A DNA stretch of 64,000 nt from Hymenochaete sp. R1. Its lineage: Eukaryota > Basidiomycota > Agaricomycetes > Hymenochaetales > Hymenochaetaceae. The stretch covers positions 124,001 through 188,000 of the forward strand of contig JAFREE010000018.1 of assembly GCA_019400425.1 (NCBI GenBank), written 5' to 3'. Made by a program: the position numbers and the translations under genes. Every line of letters begins with the position of its first letter. Position 1 is the stretch's first letter. The notes beneath the pieces are model-generated. The model saw only the letters and a list, made by a program, of their open reading frames with translations. It was not told the DNA's origin and did no database searches. Positions 1-11,581 of this stretch are shown one piece after another.

Positions 1-1855
1 TGCGGGGCGTAAAGGCCGTCAAGCAAAGGCCATCTTCGACAAGGCCATTCCTGCACGTCTTCGGGTTCGACTCCAATCATCATCCCTTCAGTTCATGACC
101 GTCATCGAATGTGTATGTGCAGACGGTACTCTCGCAGAACCGGGATTCATTTTCAAAGGGAAGGAGTATATTCACGCAGAATGGTTCGTGGCACCAGAAC
201 TGGATGGCCATGAGTACGTGTAAGTGCAAAATTTCGCTCGTTTTTTCGAAAGTTCACTTATCAGAGTTATTCGTAGAGTATGCCTGTCGAATAAGGGCTG
301 GGTAGACGATGAAATCACACTCTTTTGGTTCGAAAATGCATTTGTTCCCTTTGTGCGTAAGAGACATGGCAACCTGCCGGCTCTTCTTCTTATGGATGGT
401 CATCATTCGCATGAAACTGCCGCTCTTATCGAGTCGGCCATTGCCAACAATATCACTATCGTACGTCTTCCAGAACACACAACCGACAGGTTGCAGCCAC
501 TCGATGTAGGCTGTTTTGGAGCTCTGCAGAACGGTTGGCAGCAGTTGATCGATGATCGAATGGATGCTCATCATGCCATCGGGTTCAGAGACTTGGTGCG
601 AGATTATACTATACATCGACGCAAGGTATGGACACCATCCCTCGTTGCCGCCGCTTTCAGACACAGTGGATTGAATCCTATCAACCCCGACTTCATAACA
701 GTTGATGATGAGTGCCTCGCGCACGACACGTCGACTATCTTTCACGTTCCTGGCTCTTTTCCGGCGCCGTCTCTCATCGGACTTGACGATTCGATACCCA
801 ACTCAGAGGAAGCCGGTGTAATCAACGATCTCGTCGACCTAGCAGCCGAAGCGAACCTTCCTGACCCGATTCACAGTACACCCGACTCTCCAGCCGAAGA
901 AAGCTCGTTACTACCCCGCAGTGATACGTCTAGCCATGACTTGGGTCTTCAATCGGACAGTACGATCATGGAAACAGACCGAATTACACCCAATGACGTT
1001 CTCATTCCCACAGAGTCCCCAGTCACGTCGGAACAGTGGGGCGTAGATGCGAAAACCGAACGGACAAAGATTAGAAATTTCCGAGAGGAACTTGGAAAGC
1101 TACGCAATTTGTTGTCGCAAGTTCCAGGTAGCTCTGGCCGCCATACCCTTGACGAACTTGACCATCGGCTGAGCACAGCAACTCGGTTGGGAGAAGAATT
1201 GTCTCGTACCGCAGAAAATGCACTGGCACACTGTGCTATACTGTTTTTGAAGGCTTCTACCCTGCAGGAAGCGTTAAATAGTAAGAAATCGAAACGAAAA
1301 AAAGCGATCCCCTCTGGAACGTGCTATCTCACAGGGTCGCAGGGTCGGTTGCTTGTACGAAACCACGACGAGAAGGAGAAGGAGGCTGCAGCCAGGAAAG
1401 TTGCCTCTCAACAAACCCGCGAGGCTAAACAGGCTGCTATTGTCGAAGCAGCCAAGACCTGGGACTCATTTCAGGGTTCTTTAAGTACTCAGAACAAAAC
1501 AGTGCTAGAATTTATTGCAAAGGAACTAAAGCTCTCTTCGCAAGGAACCGTACCCATTCTTGTTCAAAGGATTAGAGACCATTTCAGCGCACATCCGGAG
1601 TTGGCATCATCACCTCGGTACGCCAATCTCGTCCGGCCGCCCCGACGTCGCGTCCTCGGCGATATTGCAAATACAAGCCATAGCCTTGGAAGTCAGGAAA
1701 CACAGTCGGCGAGTTCGAATTCCAGTCAAGGGTCGTCGTTTCCAGGCTGCTATACAATCGAATGGGACTCTAACCCCTTCAGTCAAGACCCTGAAACATT
1801 CGAAAGTCCTGATGACTTCGACATGGCTGAAGATTTGGACGGGCAGAGCCAGTAG
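1..1855 (+). CDS. DDE transposase, pogo/Tigger (CENP-B-like) type, 5' end cut by window
   Basis: This is the C-terminal part of a transposase of the DDE_1 superfamily, which cuts and pastes its own element. The reading frame is open from base 2. A 57 bp intron at 220-276 joins it to the long second exon. The second catalytic Asp lies in LLLMDGHHSHE and the third in RLQPLDVGCFG, the usual spacing context for pogo-like enzymes. The first Asp and the DNA-binding domain lie upstream of the window. After the catalytic core the protein runs on for about 370 residues, with Ser/Thr-rich acidic sequence, a Lys/Ala-rich probable coiled coil, and a stretch near 1500-1600 that resembles a SAP DNA-binding motif. 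No frameshift or internal stop is visible in what can be read, so this copy may be intact. The terminal inverted repeats cannot be checked because the left end is missing. Confidence 0.85.
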
Positions 1856-2370
1856 CTCCTCGTCGGCGCCTCTACTATACAGGAAAAGCACTGAGTAGCC
1901 TTTTTTTAATACCTTTTTTTTAAAGTTTATCCCCGTCTATATTTCCCACATTAATATTTCGCTCCTTTCATTTTAATATTTTCTGCAATTGTTTTATTAA
2001 TTCAACGGTAAGTCGGCTTGTTTCCTACCGAGCCAATGCTCATTTTCCATTACTGACTTCCATTGCAAGCAGTAGTGGCGCGAGCCATGAAACAGACGTC
2101 ACGTACTTTCGCCTCGGTGTCGCTGAAGTCCGCAAAAGTGTTTCAATTTGTTCGCGATCAGCATCCTCTGCCAGCTTCATGGACTTGAAGAGGATACGAA
2201 GGTCCTCAAGATATCCCGCAGGGTCTGGATTACCGTCTCCAGTCTCGGAGTCTAACCGGCGAAACCGACGCAGAGCAAGACCATTGGAGTCTGGCGTAGT
2301 GCTGGCGACAATCACAACAACATTTGAGGGGTCGCAAAGGGACGCAACAGTCATATTTGGTACATAGGAC
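1856..2370. other. AT-rich transposon 3' flank and unassigned sequence
   Basis: Just after the transposase stop there are T-rich runs (about 1900-1920 and 1970-2000), suitable for a 3' UTR or the right end of the element. From 2040 a 147-codon minus-strand ORF overlaps plus-strand open sequence in the frame of the ubiquitin-like remnant. Neither could be assigned to a family, and I do not call a gene here. Confidence 0.4.
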
Positions 2371-2505
2371 AGTGATTCGATCGACAATGTCAAGAAGAAG
2401 ATGCAGAAGAAGGAAGGTATTCGACCCGCCCACCGACGGATGGTTTTCGCGGGAACGCGTTTGTAGCTGGCCGTACTCTTCAAGATTATATCGTTATGCG
2501 CGAGT
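2371..2505 (+). pseudogene. Degenerate ubiquitin-like domain remnant
   Basis: One frame from 2371 encodes SDSIDNVKKKMQKKEGIRP and then a segment ending VFAGTRL. This matches, position by position, the central part of ubiquitin (the helix 1 region through the FAGKQL turn). The frame then meets a TAG at 2464. A shift to the frame starting at 2466 continues the match with AGRTLQDYIV, corresponding to DGRTLSDYNI of ubiquitin. The N-terminal beta hairpin and the C-terminal LRLRGG are not recognisable. It is read as a broken ubiquitin-like gene, or one exon of a gene whose other exons I cannot see. Ubiquitin-fold proteins outside polyubiquitin are common in agarics, so an origin from such a gene rather than polyubiquitin itself is possible. 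Confidence 0.5.
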
Positions 2506-3125
2506 TATCGCGCCTTGGTATCGAACCAGGGCCGTTTCGGGCTGCGCGACGGTGTCGGCAGGTTGGTGGACACGCGCGAGGTGCATCAAGTCCGAGCGGC
2601 TGTCACCTGGGGTCAAGCTGTGGAATATTGGCGTCTGAAGATGTTCCACGTACCTCCCGCCGGACTCAAGATCACCTTGCGCCCTCAGCGCGACCTGAGG
2701 GCGCCGATATGAAACCAGACCGATAAAAAAACCGCTCAAACTGGACCCGACAATGTCCACGGTTTGAGCCAGCACTACACCCTTCTCCGTGAACCAGGAC
2801 TTCATTGCCTGCCTAAGCAACTCAAGGGCAGCCGACATTTAAACTTAAATAACAGGTTAGCTCTGCCATTCAAATTTATACCTTTTGATTTACTGACCTG
2901 TAATTGTGCTCTCTTTGTCTTGTAGGGAACGGTTGTGCGTCGATGGCGAGAGCTGGTCAAGAAAGCAGCTCGCGCTCCGTCCGAGCGATGAGGTCACGGG
3001 CTTGGACCCAGTAATTGGTGCGAGGCTTCAGGTAAGCAGAAGTTATCGTTCATTCATTAAAAACTCTAAATAAATTAATTATTAAAAAAAACATATCGCG
3101 GGTTCAGTGATCGACACGAGATTAA
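2506..3125. other. Unassigned sequence
   Basis: A 114-codon minus-strand ORF (2494-2838) and overlapping plus-strand ORFs have no recognisable motif. An open segment at about 2930-3030 is flanked by possible splice sites but could not be joined to a family. No gene is supported. Confidence 0.3.
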
Positions 3126-4260
3126 CGACATCCTTGCGCTATTGATCGGTGGTATCCTCAGCTTCACACCACGACGTTCTCCGCCGGGTTCGACCCAGTC
3201 AGTCCCAACGCGCTCGAACATGAGGAACAGAACGCTTTCTCTACAATTGTCGCCGGATTTGTTCCCTCGGAGGTTCCACGGCGTCATGTGGTGACCCCCG
3301 TTCCTGGATCATGGAAGGTGCTGCAATCTGTGCCCTCGCTGGGTCTTTCGCGCACTCTGAATCTGAAAGACGCTCTTGACTTCCATCCGTTCATGGTTCT
3401 TATTATCGCCCTTCTCAACAATACTACGATCATGACCCTCTCCGTTGACCGCGTCCTGCCATCGGACACGTCGGATAGTTGGGATTTGGCAGAGATCTTC
3501 GCCTTTGCTGTCGCTTACAGTCTCTGGTTGACGTTATCCACGTGAGTTGCTCGATCTTTATGTATCTCACTGATGACTGACTTCTTCGGTAGTATCGTTC
3601 TCGTTTTCATCATTATCGAGACGACGTTCTTCCAGGACAAGTTCGGAGTCGCACTCACTGGTCAGTCCAGCGGCCCCGTTGACCACAATGATCGCGAACT
3701 CCACATCATCGTCTACCTTCAAGCCGCGATCATCTTGCAAGCCTCGATTTCTTCACGCGTTCGCTCGGATCCTCCTTCACAGAGCGTCCATCATTCGCTC
3801 TCATGGGTGCACTTGCCGTCGCTCCGGTCTACTCCTCCACCATCGCTGTGTTCGACAACTGGGGCTTCACCGATATTCATGCCATTTTCGGAGGCTACAT
3901 TGGTATTGTCTGAATATGGAATCTCATCTGTTTCCTCCGCTCGACCTGATCATGTTCGCAATGAAGACCACCGTCATCAAGTACATCTGCCGCTGTCGCG
4001 AGCTCCCTACTCAAGCTGAGATGCGTCAGACCAGTGGCGTTTCGCTCATCCGCATTCGGTCGCGTGGTGCTTCGATTCACGAAAGCTTGTACTCGAACCG
4101 TGTGAGCTTCTTGAGGAAGGTAGGGAAGAAAGTTGGCTTTGGCGTCAAGATTGACATTACACTCGACGGATTAAGGCACTTCGGCGACCCGGACTGCTCT
4201 GACTTGCCAGTTGCTCGAGGGTTGGTTGTTACGCATGTTTTGTTCTTGTATTTTTTCCTT
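3126..4260 (+). pseudogene. Plasma-membrane H+-ATPase (PMA1-type) 3' fragment, broken
   Basis: The C-terminal quarter of a fungal P-type proton pump is recognisable from about 3380: [20 protein letters not shown], then EIFAFAVAY, an intron at 3542-3592 (51 bp), TTFFQDKFGVAL, ELHIIVYLQAAI, NWGFTDIHAIFGG and finally RGASIHESLYSNRVSFLRK. The frame shifts near 3745. A TGA sits at about 3910, where the pump normally has Trp in the IVWIWN-like segment, and a second shift follows near 3940. In the membrane segment that normally reads LLNDGT the sequence is LLNNTT, which replaces the conserved Asp. The large catalytic part (P, N and A domains) is absent upstream and is replaced by unrelated open sequence from 3126. 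The retained intron argues for a DNA-level duplication, not reverse transcription. It cannot encode a working pump. Confidence 0.85.
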
Positions 4261-4284
4261 CTATGTTGGAATATTTATATCTAA

Positions 4285-4819
4285 TTATTGTCTATAGAGT
4301 TAAATTCTAAATCATTTTTCATAGTATACAGCTTTATTAGGATTCATTATACGTAGTTATGTTAAAATCTGGCTTAAATTGAATGTTATCCCCACTCTGT
4401 TTGTCTTAAGTCGATGTCGGTGCCTGCTCAGTCTAAAAATGGAAGTGTCGATCTTTACTTCCGAAATGTCCCGCTGTGACCCGGTGTGACCAAATGGCGC
4501 AACTCCCCCTAAATTTCCCCCCTCCTCTTTCTTTCAATTTCCTCAATAACTCCTCTAACGAAAAAATCACAAATTAAATTACAGACTAGGGTAGCATGTA
4601 CTGAGAGTCCATGCAAATTCTCAGAGTAAACGGAGGCGGGACGAAGATGCCAGGGGCAAGGGGGGAGTTTTGGCGCAAAAGGGGGTCGCGGACGGTACCA
4701 AACAGGAAACTTGGGAGAGAAGATTCGTCCAAGAAAAGGCCGTGCAAAAATCAAAATCGCTCGTGAATCTTGGAAGTCATGCTTTTATCATGTGTTTGCG
4801 TCGCCGAATTACGAAACAT
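4285..4819. other. Intergenic
   Basis: AT-rich spacer between the ATPase relic and the 3' end of the minus-strand RRM gene. It should contain that gene's 3' UTR. No ORF or motif is supported. Confidence 0.5.
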
Positions 4820-7800
4820 TCAAGGGGAGTTGATGGTCGGACTGCTCATGGACATCCTGAACTGGACGGATCCGCTGCTGTCCGTTGTTGCCGTTGGACT
4901 GCGCGCCAAATCAGTGTTGGACTCCCATTGGCGGGAGGAGAAGGACGCGCTAGCGTCCAGCGGAAGCTCGTTGTCTTTGATGACCTTCGCCTGGGTGGAA
5001 GAGGGACGGGAGTGTGCGTCCGATCCGGTCTTCGCCGGGGCAGAACCACTCAGCTGCGAACCAGCAGATCTGTTGAGGCCGAAACTCGTCGGCGTCACAC
5101 TTCCTACAGCTCCACCGCCATTCGCCTGGTTGATGGAGAGGAGATCGTTCGTTGACAGAGTACTATCCGATCCATTCCGTGATGCATCTCCGAATCGCTG
5201 AGACAAGCTGCTACGAGCTCGCAACACAGTTTCCTTCGCCAAACCACCCTCATGTTCCGCTACAATATTTGCCAGGTAGTTCGGGTCCGGGGAAAAGGGA
5301 GAGAAACCTGTTGACTGGCGCGGGGGCACGTTGTCCATCGATACAAAACGAGCATCTTGAGGAGTCATTCCTAAGGCACCGTAAAACGCGTTCTCGAAGG
5401 CACCATCATTAGGTACATTCGCGGATGGTGGCCTATCGTTCAGTGGAGCTGAGATAGACTGACCGACCGGATCCGGACCAACTGATGGCGCCATTCCACT
5501 AAACCCGAGCTTGCGCAGAATATCCATGGCTTGGTCTGGGCTAAGCTGTGTCGAATCTGAGCGAGACGCGGCTGGTTCAGTCGCCTGGGCCTGAGCTTGA
5601 GCAGCTGCAGCTGCGGCGGCCTGTGCTGCAGCTTGGGCGGCTTTATCTTAACAAATAAAATGTGAGATTGATTTTCGATACACAAAATTAGAAGATCACT
5701 TACATTGGCTTCGACCCCAGCTCAACCTTATACGACTTCCCCCAATTGGAAAGCCTTGCATCCTTTCGATGGCCCTTTCAGCATCCGCTTTCCGAACGAA
5801 CTGAACAAATCCGCAGTGCTTGCCAGCAGGAACTTTGACCTAAAATACTCGCGTAAGTTCCATAGCCTCCATCATGTAGGGAAGCGAGCTGACATAGTGG
5901 ATATCACCGAAAGGTGCGAAAAACGTTCTCAAAGTCTCCTCCGAAATCAACGGAGAGAGTCCGCCCACGAACACCTGACGATAATTAATATCGTTGATGA
6001 ATGAATAATAAGATGAGGAATGATATAGTAAACTTACGGTCGTATTGTAGGGATCAGTGGACGTAAGTTGCTCGCCGTTCGGACCGATTAGGTTCCCAAG
6101 AATCGCTCTCGCCTGCTCTTGGTGTTTGATGGATTCGTCCAGCTTCTGCTGGTCGACCAAAGGGGCAGTTATGGACGGTATGGCTTTCGATCCCGGTTTC
6201 GAATCAACTAAATTCGCGTTTGCAATCAGCTGAGCAAGTGCCTCGATGGTTATAGTTGGCTGACTGTTCGATGACATGGAACTCGCCGTAGTGGAAGTAG
6301 TCATGGACGGAATGGAGCTAGAACTGCCCAAGGACGATCCAGAACGAGACGCGTTCATAGTAGAGCCACTAGAATCATCTAGTTTGTTACCTGGTGTCTT
6401 GAACTTCGCGGTGGCGGGAGAAATGCGCACTGAAATCGCATTGTTAGCTTGGGAATGCTAAAGCCATGGAAGCTGACTTACTCGGACGAGACAAGCAGTA
6501 CAGTCCGTGCATCTCAATGAGAGCGCGCTGCTGATCTGATTCATCTGTAAATCTGACGAAGCCGTATCCTCGAGAAACTCCGGTGACGGGGTCGAGCATA
6601 ATCTTCGCACTCTTACAGCTATTGAAGGGTCGAATAAACTTGGGAGCTCTATCGTTCCGAAGGCCGAGAACTGGGTTGCGGAAAACAGCCACAAGATCCG
6701 AGTTGGAGGTTTCTGGAGCAAGGTCGCCTACGAAAATACTATATTCCTTCTCGCTCGGGTTCAAGTTTTGATTTTGACCGGAATGCGAATGGGATTGCAT
6801 TGAAGCTGAAAGGGGGCTTTGGATATCTGCTGAAGTAGAAGGCGGTAGTGGTGGCGGTGCCTGAACTGGGAAGCTTTGCTGGGAAGCGGGACTAGAGGAA
6901 GCATTTGCAGCCCAATTGAGAACGAAAGGCTTGTTGGAGTTGGGTAAGATGGGATGTGTGCCACTCGTCATGGCCGCATTGTTAATTTGAGAGAGAACTG
7001 CTGCTGCGTGTTGAGGAGTCGGAAATGTAAGGTAGCAATAGCCCGGGTTATTGGCTTGCTGTCCCGAAGAGGCATCGACGGGTGGCATTTTGATATTCGC
7101 TTGATCCCAACCCATGAGCTCGCATACCTGGCGCGCGTATTCTTCGTCCATCCAAGGCTCGAGTTCGCCCCACCAGAGAGTAGAACTTAGAGGCTGTGCT
7201 GAGCGATTCGACTGCTGGTGCTGCGCACTTGCCGAACCGCGTTGAGGAGATACGTACGAAGTGTCAATCAAAGTGGGTGGCAAGCCGATGTGGTTGTTGG
7301 GAAGAGACCTAGCGGTGGCAGCCTGGAGCAACGGATCGTTGAATTCGCTAGTTATCGGCGAGAAATGGGACCCAGACGATGGGAAGAGCTGAGAACCACT
7401 GGAACGAGGGAACCCGGTGGCTGCGACGGGCGAGAACTGCGCGCGAGCTTGGCTGTGGTGGTGGTGGAACTGAGAGGAGACAGGACTGGTGAGACGAGCC
7501 TGATTCTGCTGCTGCTGCTGGTGTTGTGAATTCACAGAGGTGGGGCTAAAGCCGGACGTCGAGAAACCATGCCGGTTTGGGGGAGACTGAATCGAGCTAT
7601 CGCTCAGTCGAGACCATAATCCGCCCGCACTCCCGTTCCCGCTGCCATCTTGAGGCGCTCCCATGCCAAGCTCCACCTCCTGCGTACCCCATCCGGTATC
7701 ATTCTGCAGCTGCCCATCGAGGCTGAGGCCGTTGAAGGCGTGTTGGATGTGGTCGTAGGGTCCGATCGGAGAGGCGATTGAGAAGCGACGTTCGGCGGGG

Positions 7801-7886
7801 AGGGACATCGACACTGGCTGCGGGTCATATGCACGTTCCGGCTGTGTATCGACAGACAGGCGCTCAGAGAACTCGTATCGCGACAT
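4820..7886 (-). CDS. Triple-RRM RNA-binding protein (NAM8/NGR1/TIA-1-like)
   Basis: Five exons on the minus strand (7886-6482, 6429-6038, 5974-5894, 5839-5704, 5646-4820) add up to exactly 947 codons, giving 946 aa. Introns are 52-63 bp with GT-AG ends. RRM1 starts near STLWWGELEPWMDEEYAR, the unusual tryptophan-rich first RRM of NAM8/NGR1 proteins. RRM2 starts with SIFVGDLAPETSNSDL and carries the RNP1-like YGFVRFTDE. The sequence then runs through the diagnostic CLSRPMRISPATAK, which is formed only when the first intron is removed. RRM3 starts FVGGLSPLISEETL and contains CGFVQFVRKADAERA. The N-terminal 230 residues and the C-terminal 270 are low-complexity (Gln, Ser, Gly), with an alanine/glutamine run after RRM3. 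Relatives act in mRNA decay or as U1 snRNP splicing helpers; which role applies here is inference. A leader of nearly 500 bp rich in pyrimidines precedes the start. Confidence 0.93.
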
Positions 7887-8380
7887 ATCGAAGAGCTAGC
7901 TGGGGGATTGTTCGTGGTGGAGAAAGTATTGGCGAGTCGTACAGTATTGGCGTTTATATGCTTCTAGCCTTGAAAGACTTTATATAAAAATTTCTCTGAA
8001 TTTCGTGATCCTTTGCCGGACAAAGAGTCGGTGGATCGGTCGATATCGGTCCAAGTGGAGGATATAAGGGAAAGGGGGGCTACGAAAGCTGGACTGGATA
8101 ATAGGTGGCTTGCTAATGTGGCTTTGAAAGAGGGGGAAGGTAAAGCGGATAGCGTAAAAGCTGCAGGAAAACAATGAAGAAACGAGACGAAAACAGCAAA
8201 CAGAGACAAGAGAGAGCTAAAGGACAAAGCGAGAGAACGGAACGGAGAGCGGAAAGAGCAAAGAGGAAGGGAAACGAAGATGGAGGATGAGATCTCTGAG
8301 CTAAGAGCAGCAACAGAAGTCGAAGCGAAGGGAGAGGGAGGAGAGAGAGAAGCCTGGACAACTAAGATAGTGTCTCGCAT
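7887..8380 (-). promoter_or_regulatory. Pyrimidine-rich leader/promoter of the RRM gene
   Basis: The minus strand here is dominated by CT runs (about 8110-8360), a common property of basidiomycete core promoters and leaders. The ORFs inside are low-complexity Ser/Leu/Phe strings produced by this bias and are not genes. No TATA box was pinned down. Confidence 0.45.
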
Positions 8381-10075
8381 TTATAGGATCGGAGCGGATG
8401 GATGAGGGGGGGGAGACAAGGCCCCGGTTGCGCCAACACGGCCAGCTCCGCTGCATCGTGGCAACAATTTACCCGAATCAAATGACTCGAATGTGCAAAG
8501 GCACCAATGAATATCTACTTTAGCTCTGGTCCTCGATCGATAGGTGGTGAACCTTGGGATCAGAGCGAGATTTTGTTCAGCCCCCTGTTGAATGAAGAAC
8601 AGAACGCTCGGTGCATTCGAGAAGAAGCCAGGCGCTGCTTTTTGTGGGTCCACGGCCAACCCATCAATTGATGGGACACCCATATGATTATAACTTTCGG
8701 GATTCGGCTGCATTGAAGAACGCAATAAATCTATTCCAGCACTTATCAGCGCATTACAGGTCTACGGTGCGTTGTGGATTGGATTGGATCGTCATCGTCC
8801 AAGGAAAACTGGTTCTCAACGGTGGCCTCAGTCCATCGAATTTTCCATAACGAGATAGTCGCGCATTGTTCCGACCGGCGATGATTTGTGCGTACTTTCA
8901 CCTTACCTCTGCTCGTCGTACCTTCCTCCATTCCAAACTCCTCCTCTATACATATTTTGTCTCACCTCAATTTCAAAGCAAATCCACAGCCATGTCATGT
9001 CATACATGTCAGCCCCCATTACCCCTAGAGTCTCTCACAAACTGTTTCACTATCTCGGCCCCTCTCCAAAACAGGATCTCAAGAGAGATCTTAACTTTCT
9101 TTTCTTAAGGACAGATTCAAGGAATCGTGCGCTATGATTACATAGATGATTTCACAGATCGGCTCCCGTACGCCTCGTTCGCCCTAGCCTAGTCTTTCGG
9201 ACAGGAATAGTAAGAATGCTTAAGCATATGATGGGTTCCCCCGGATGAGGCTAATCCCGTCATCTCCACTTCGTCGTGCTCGAAGTCTTCGGACGTTCAT
9301 TCTACCGGGCATCAGATAGATACTAGTGTACTGTATTATTTGTATTTCCCCCCCCCAAACGCCCAGGATAAGGATCTTCGTGCAAGCAGATAATATGGGA
9401 CCACTTTCAGAAGGAAGAACGCACCCTGGAAACGAGTCATCCCCGAGTCCACATCCGAATGCAGACAAGTTTAAGGACGACGAACGCGAACGGCCCCACC
9501 CTAAATTAAGTTCCCAGCATTGACGTCTGCTCGCTAGACTTTGTTCGCTTTACGTTATTTCACGCGCTTCTGATGATGACATGCCGTAAACAAGCTCTAG
9601 ATTTGATCACCAGCGAATCACGGACTGTCGCGGCCGGCATCCTGTTACGGCGCCGAAATGAGAGCCGTTCCGGTTCCAATTGATTTTTTTAGGACAAGAA
9701 AGTATGACATGCTCCTCTCAGTCTAGGCATAAAACTTAAGATCTCCGGAGCTCTGCATGACGATCTCGACTGGTCCAAAAGGCGGACAATAACAGACAAT
9801 AAAAATGGCATTACTGAATGGTAATGGGCATCCGATCTGACAACAAAGCACGACAGCAAATATAGTACAGTACAGGAAGTGAATGAGTCGTAATCGTAAG
9901 CGCAATCAAAAAGGGTGCATAGATCAAGGACGTGAAGGGATAACGGAATCGGACTTAGAGTCGGAGGTTGCGCGAATGTCAATAAGAATACAGAAGGGGA
10001 AGGGGAAGATGAAGCCGCAAGTAGAGGGCGTAACCTGCCTTAAGGGCTTTGCGATATTGCTCAAGAGAACGAGCC
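8381..10075. other. Intergenic, no supported gene
   Basis: About 1.7 kb without a recognisable coding region, between the 5' end of the RRM gene and the 3' end of the stomatin gene. It has a pyrimidine-rich plus-strand stretch at about 8890-9090 and a C homopolymer near 9349-9356. Small ORFs on both strands lack family similarity. Confidence 0.5.
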
Positions 10076-11581
10076 TCATACGTCAGCAATGCTGCTTAGG
10101 ATCCCCGCCCGCGACGCCGCACCCGAGCTGTTATCTGCCTCTTCCCTCAAATACCCACTTGGGGCTCCTCCACCTTGTCCCCCACTCCCCGACGCAACCT
10201 GCCCAATCACGTCACTCTGCAACTGCATCGGTACGAAGACAACCTTGCTGTTTGCCGTCTTGGCCATCCCTTGGAGAGCCTCGAGTTGACGGATCTGCAT
10301 CGCGGCAGGAGATGCAAGAATATCAGCAGCTTGGCGCATGAGGCGGGCAGCGTCCACTTCCGCGCGAGCAGCAATGACTTTTGACTCTCCGATACGTTTC
10401 TGCTGGGCGGCGGAGGAGAGGGAGGCGGCAACCTCGGGGGAGAAAATAATGTCTTTGATCCTTTTTGAATAAAATGATGATCAATCAACAAAAAAAACTC
10501 TTCGCATCGAGTTTTACAAGGGTGACTCACAAGATGCCTTCAATCGCCACACCCCATTTCTATGCCACGACATACCAAGATTAATATCTGCGACAACACA
10601 AGTCCACCAAGAAGAAAGACAACTCACATCCGCGACGTCCCCGACGATCTCCGCAATTTCAAATGCAATCGCTTCGCGCTCAGTGACCACGCTCTGCACA
10701 GCACGCGCACCGACAACATGCCTCAATGTCGTCTGTGCCCTCTCAATAAGAGCCTGGCGCAGGTCCGTGATCCCAAATGCTGCCCTATAAGGGTTCGTGA
10801 TCTGGAAGTAAATGACGGAATCAATCTCGACGTTGACGTTGTCGCGGGTGATGACGGTCTGTCTTCCAATGGCGCTAATCTGAATCTTGACGTCGACGAC
10901 GCGTAGTGATTCCGTGCAGACGTTGACTTTGACCAAACCTGGGTCTACAGCTTTGTAGAATTGACCGAAACGCTGCACGAGACCGACGGCACCTGCCGAG
11001 CCAATGCATATTTAGCTATGGCAGGTGATCTACAACCGAAAATAGAACGGACCTTGGTTGACGTTCCGGTACGGATTCGGGCACGGACAGCATGGGAAAG
11101 CGCCAATGAAGCCAATGCAGTCACCCAAAACATTCAATAGCGAGCCATAGACACCGTGTACAACCTTGGGAGTGGTTGTCAGGTATCGCTCACACGGATA
11201 TGAATTTAAAAAGCTACTTACCTCGCCCGTACCAAGGTCCTGTGCGTATGATTGCTATCCATCCAGAAAGTATATGATAAGTTATTTGAAAAAGTATGTT
11301 GTGGGAAAGACATACTTGCATCTCGCTCCTCTTCAACGGCTGAACTGTGATGATGTTCTTGTGGGCTCCATTCCCATTCCTCCTGGGACCAACAGGATGT
11401 CCATCACTTGTCACTAGATACAACAAGTCGGCTTTAGAAATAAAACCAGAACATGTCTTGAAGAGAACACACCTCCAGGAGCGTCATGGTCAACGACATT
11501 CCCACCACGGAACGTGCTTGAACTTGGAGATGGGTTACGGTCCTTTCGGTCGAGAGTGTCACCATTGACGTTGGCGGACAT
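10076..11581 (-). CDS. Stomatin-like SPFH/band-7 membrane protein
   Basis: Seven exons (11581-11473, 11413-11316, 11254-11222, 11164-11053, 10992-10628, 10559-10531, 10460-10076) sum to 377 codons, so 376 aa. The core reads as a classic stomatin: a membrane-inserting hydrophobic segment ending CIGFIGAFPCCPCPNPYRNV, then NQGAVGLVQRFGQFYKAVDP, then the SPFH domain with SVIYFQITNPYRAAFGI, DKWGVAIEGILIKDIIFSP and the helical AAQQKRIGESKVIAARAEVD. These proteins oligomerise on the cytosolic face of membranes and organise microdomains and ion channels. The palmitoylatable cysteines after the hairpin are present. The small 29 bp exon 6 is needed to keep the KWGVAIEG segment in frame. The membrane it acts on, plasma or mitochondrial, cannot be told from the sequence. 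Confidence 0.95.

Noticed and set aside
2494..2838. Minus-strand 114-codon ORF as a P-type ATPase A-domain
   Set aside because: A faint TPGD/PAD resemblance was checked against the pump A-domain and does not hold over neighbouring residues.
5840..5893. In-frame TAG in the third RRM of the RNA-binding protein
   Set aside because: It is the last codon of a 54 bp intron (GTCAGC donor, TTTTAG acceptor); removing it restores GDIHYVKVPAGKHCGF.
7964..8380. 138-codon minus-strand ORF upstream of the RRM gene
   Set aside because: Low-complexity Ser/Leu/Phe string produced by a CT-rich leader; no motif, and it shares the tract with other open frames.
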